From DSAR01 sp034437315 (GTDB lineage Bacteria; Chloroflexota; Anaerolineae; B4-G1), in contig DAOTUC010000377.1 in the NCBI GenBank assembly GCA_034437315.1, positions 1-14,626 of the forward strand: a stretch of DNA of 14,626 nt. The letters run 5' to 3'. The notes below the pieces were generated by a model. The model saw only the letters and a program-made list of their open reading frames with translations. It was not told the origin of the DNA and ran no database searches. A program made the translations under genes and the position numbers. Shown piece after piece: positions 14,475 to 14,626 of this stretch (position 1 is its first letter; each line of letters begins with the position of its first letter).

Positions 14475-14482
14475 AACTAACT
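14475..14482. repeat. Target-site duplication, right copy
   Basis: AACTAACT immediately outside the right terminal inverted repeat. It lies 7 bases downstream of the -10 box of the minus-strand promoter at 14490-14518. Confidence 0.8.
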
Positions 14483-14489
14483 ATGCCGT

Positions 14490-14518
14490 ATGATACTACC
14501 AGAGAAGCGGAAAGTCAA
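14490..14518 (-). promoter_or_regulatory. Sigma70-type promoter of the flavodoxin-MFS operon, upstream of the MITE
   Basis: On the minus strand, TTGACT (14518-14513), a 17-nt spacer and TATCAT (14495-14490). The predicted start of transcription, about 6-7 bases past the -10, falls at 14483-14484, right at the target duplication. Removing the MITE and one duplication copy would place this promoter about 32 bp from the flavodoxin ATG with the AAGGAG site between, a normal leader. This arrangement strongly suggests it is the ancestral promoter. Confidence 0.65.
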
Positions 14519-14523
14519 CGCAC

Positions 14524-14566
14524 CGGGGCCGCTGGCTGGATGCGAACGACAGCACGAGCGGCCCCG
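14524..14566. other. GC-rich stem-loop, possible terminator or operator
   Basis: A perfect 9-bp inverted repeat, CGGGGCCGC (14524-14532) and GCGGCCCCG (14558-14566), separated by 25 nt. No T-run follows on either strand, so intrinsic termination is not clearly supported. It sits just upstream of the flavodoxin promoter. The rest of the 14284-14626 gap holds no gene. Confidence 0.4.
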
Positions 14567-14586
14567 ATGTATCGATCAGGAGATCA

Positions 14587-14626
14587 AGAAACCCGGTTTA
14601 TGTCGCTGCGCTAAGGAAAAACCGGT
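14587..14626. repeat. Partial AGAAACCCGGTTT-type dispersed repeat at window edge
   Basis: AGAAACCCGGTTT at 14587-14599 is followed by a diverged second half with GAAAAACCGGT running off the window. This looks like the dispersed AGAAACCCGGTTTCT repeat I recall from Chloroflexota genomes. Recognition is from memory and the unit is truncated, so the call is tentative. Confidence 0.4.

Overview
The window looks like a chromosomal segment of an uncultured or environmental Chloroflexota bacterium, probably Anaerolineae or a related class. This is inference from gene content and from the repeats: an 8-bp-periodic GTARRYYG tract, a palindromic CCAAC/GTTGG element, and a partial AGAAACCCGGTTT repeat at the right edge, all of a style I associate with that phylum. 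The DNA is fairly GC-rich, with GTG and TTG starts and strong purine-rich ribosome binding sites. No rRNA, tRNA, CRISPR array, phage gene or transposase was seen.

Layout. At 1-535 (minus) is the N-terminal part of a GH13 alpha-amylase-family enzyme that runs off the window. Behind it lie an octamer repeat tract (561-687) and a VapBC-type toxin-antitoxin pair (652-1364, minus) with a good promoter. A palindromic element (1468-1562) separates this from yqeY (1618-2064, plus). A housekeeping cluster follows on the plus strand: pgpH (c-di-AMP phosphodiesterase), ybeY (rRNA maturation endonuclease), dgkA (undecaprenol/diacylglycerol kinase), greA (transcript cleavage factor) and an orphan ABC-transporter ATPase (2280-6927). 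A convergent single-domain response regulator whose phospho-acceptor is Glu (6948-7331) ends that block. Divergent from it is a plus-strand trio: a MnmA/ThiI-like thiouridylase with an NFACT-R-like C-terminus, a DUF951 zinc-ribbon protein and a GT28/MGDG-synthase-like glycosyltransferase (7433-9825).

The right third is on the minus strand. A flavodoxin and an MFS transporter (14283 down to 12532) form one unit. A glyoxylate/hydroxypyruvate reductase-type dehydrogenase and an unrecognised HEAT-repeat protein (12310 down to 9822) form another, coupled by an ATGA overlap. The HEAT gene ends convergently with the glycosyltransferase, sharing a CTAG that supplies both stop codons.

The strongest non-coding discovery is at the right end. 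A 166-bp MITE-like element (14309-14474) has near-perfect terminal inverted repeats, five internal hairpins and a perfect 8-bp target-site duplication (AACTAACT). It sits exactly between a well-formed sigma70-type promoter (TTGACT-17-TATCAT, 14490-14518) and the ribosome binding site of the flavodoxin-MFS operon. It therefore appears to have inserted at about the transcription start, turning a roughly 26-nt leader into a long structured one. Other points of note are the Glu-substituted receiver with a CxxC, a YbeY with Asp at the third zinc-ligand position, and a VapC whose C-terminal tail and stop codon come from the octamer repeat. I found no clear undescribed multi-gene system; most coding content belongs to known families.
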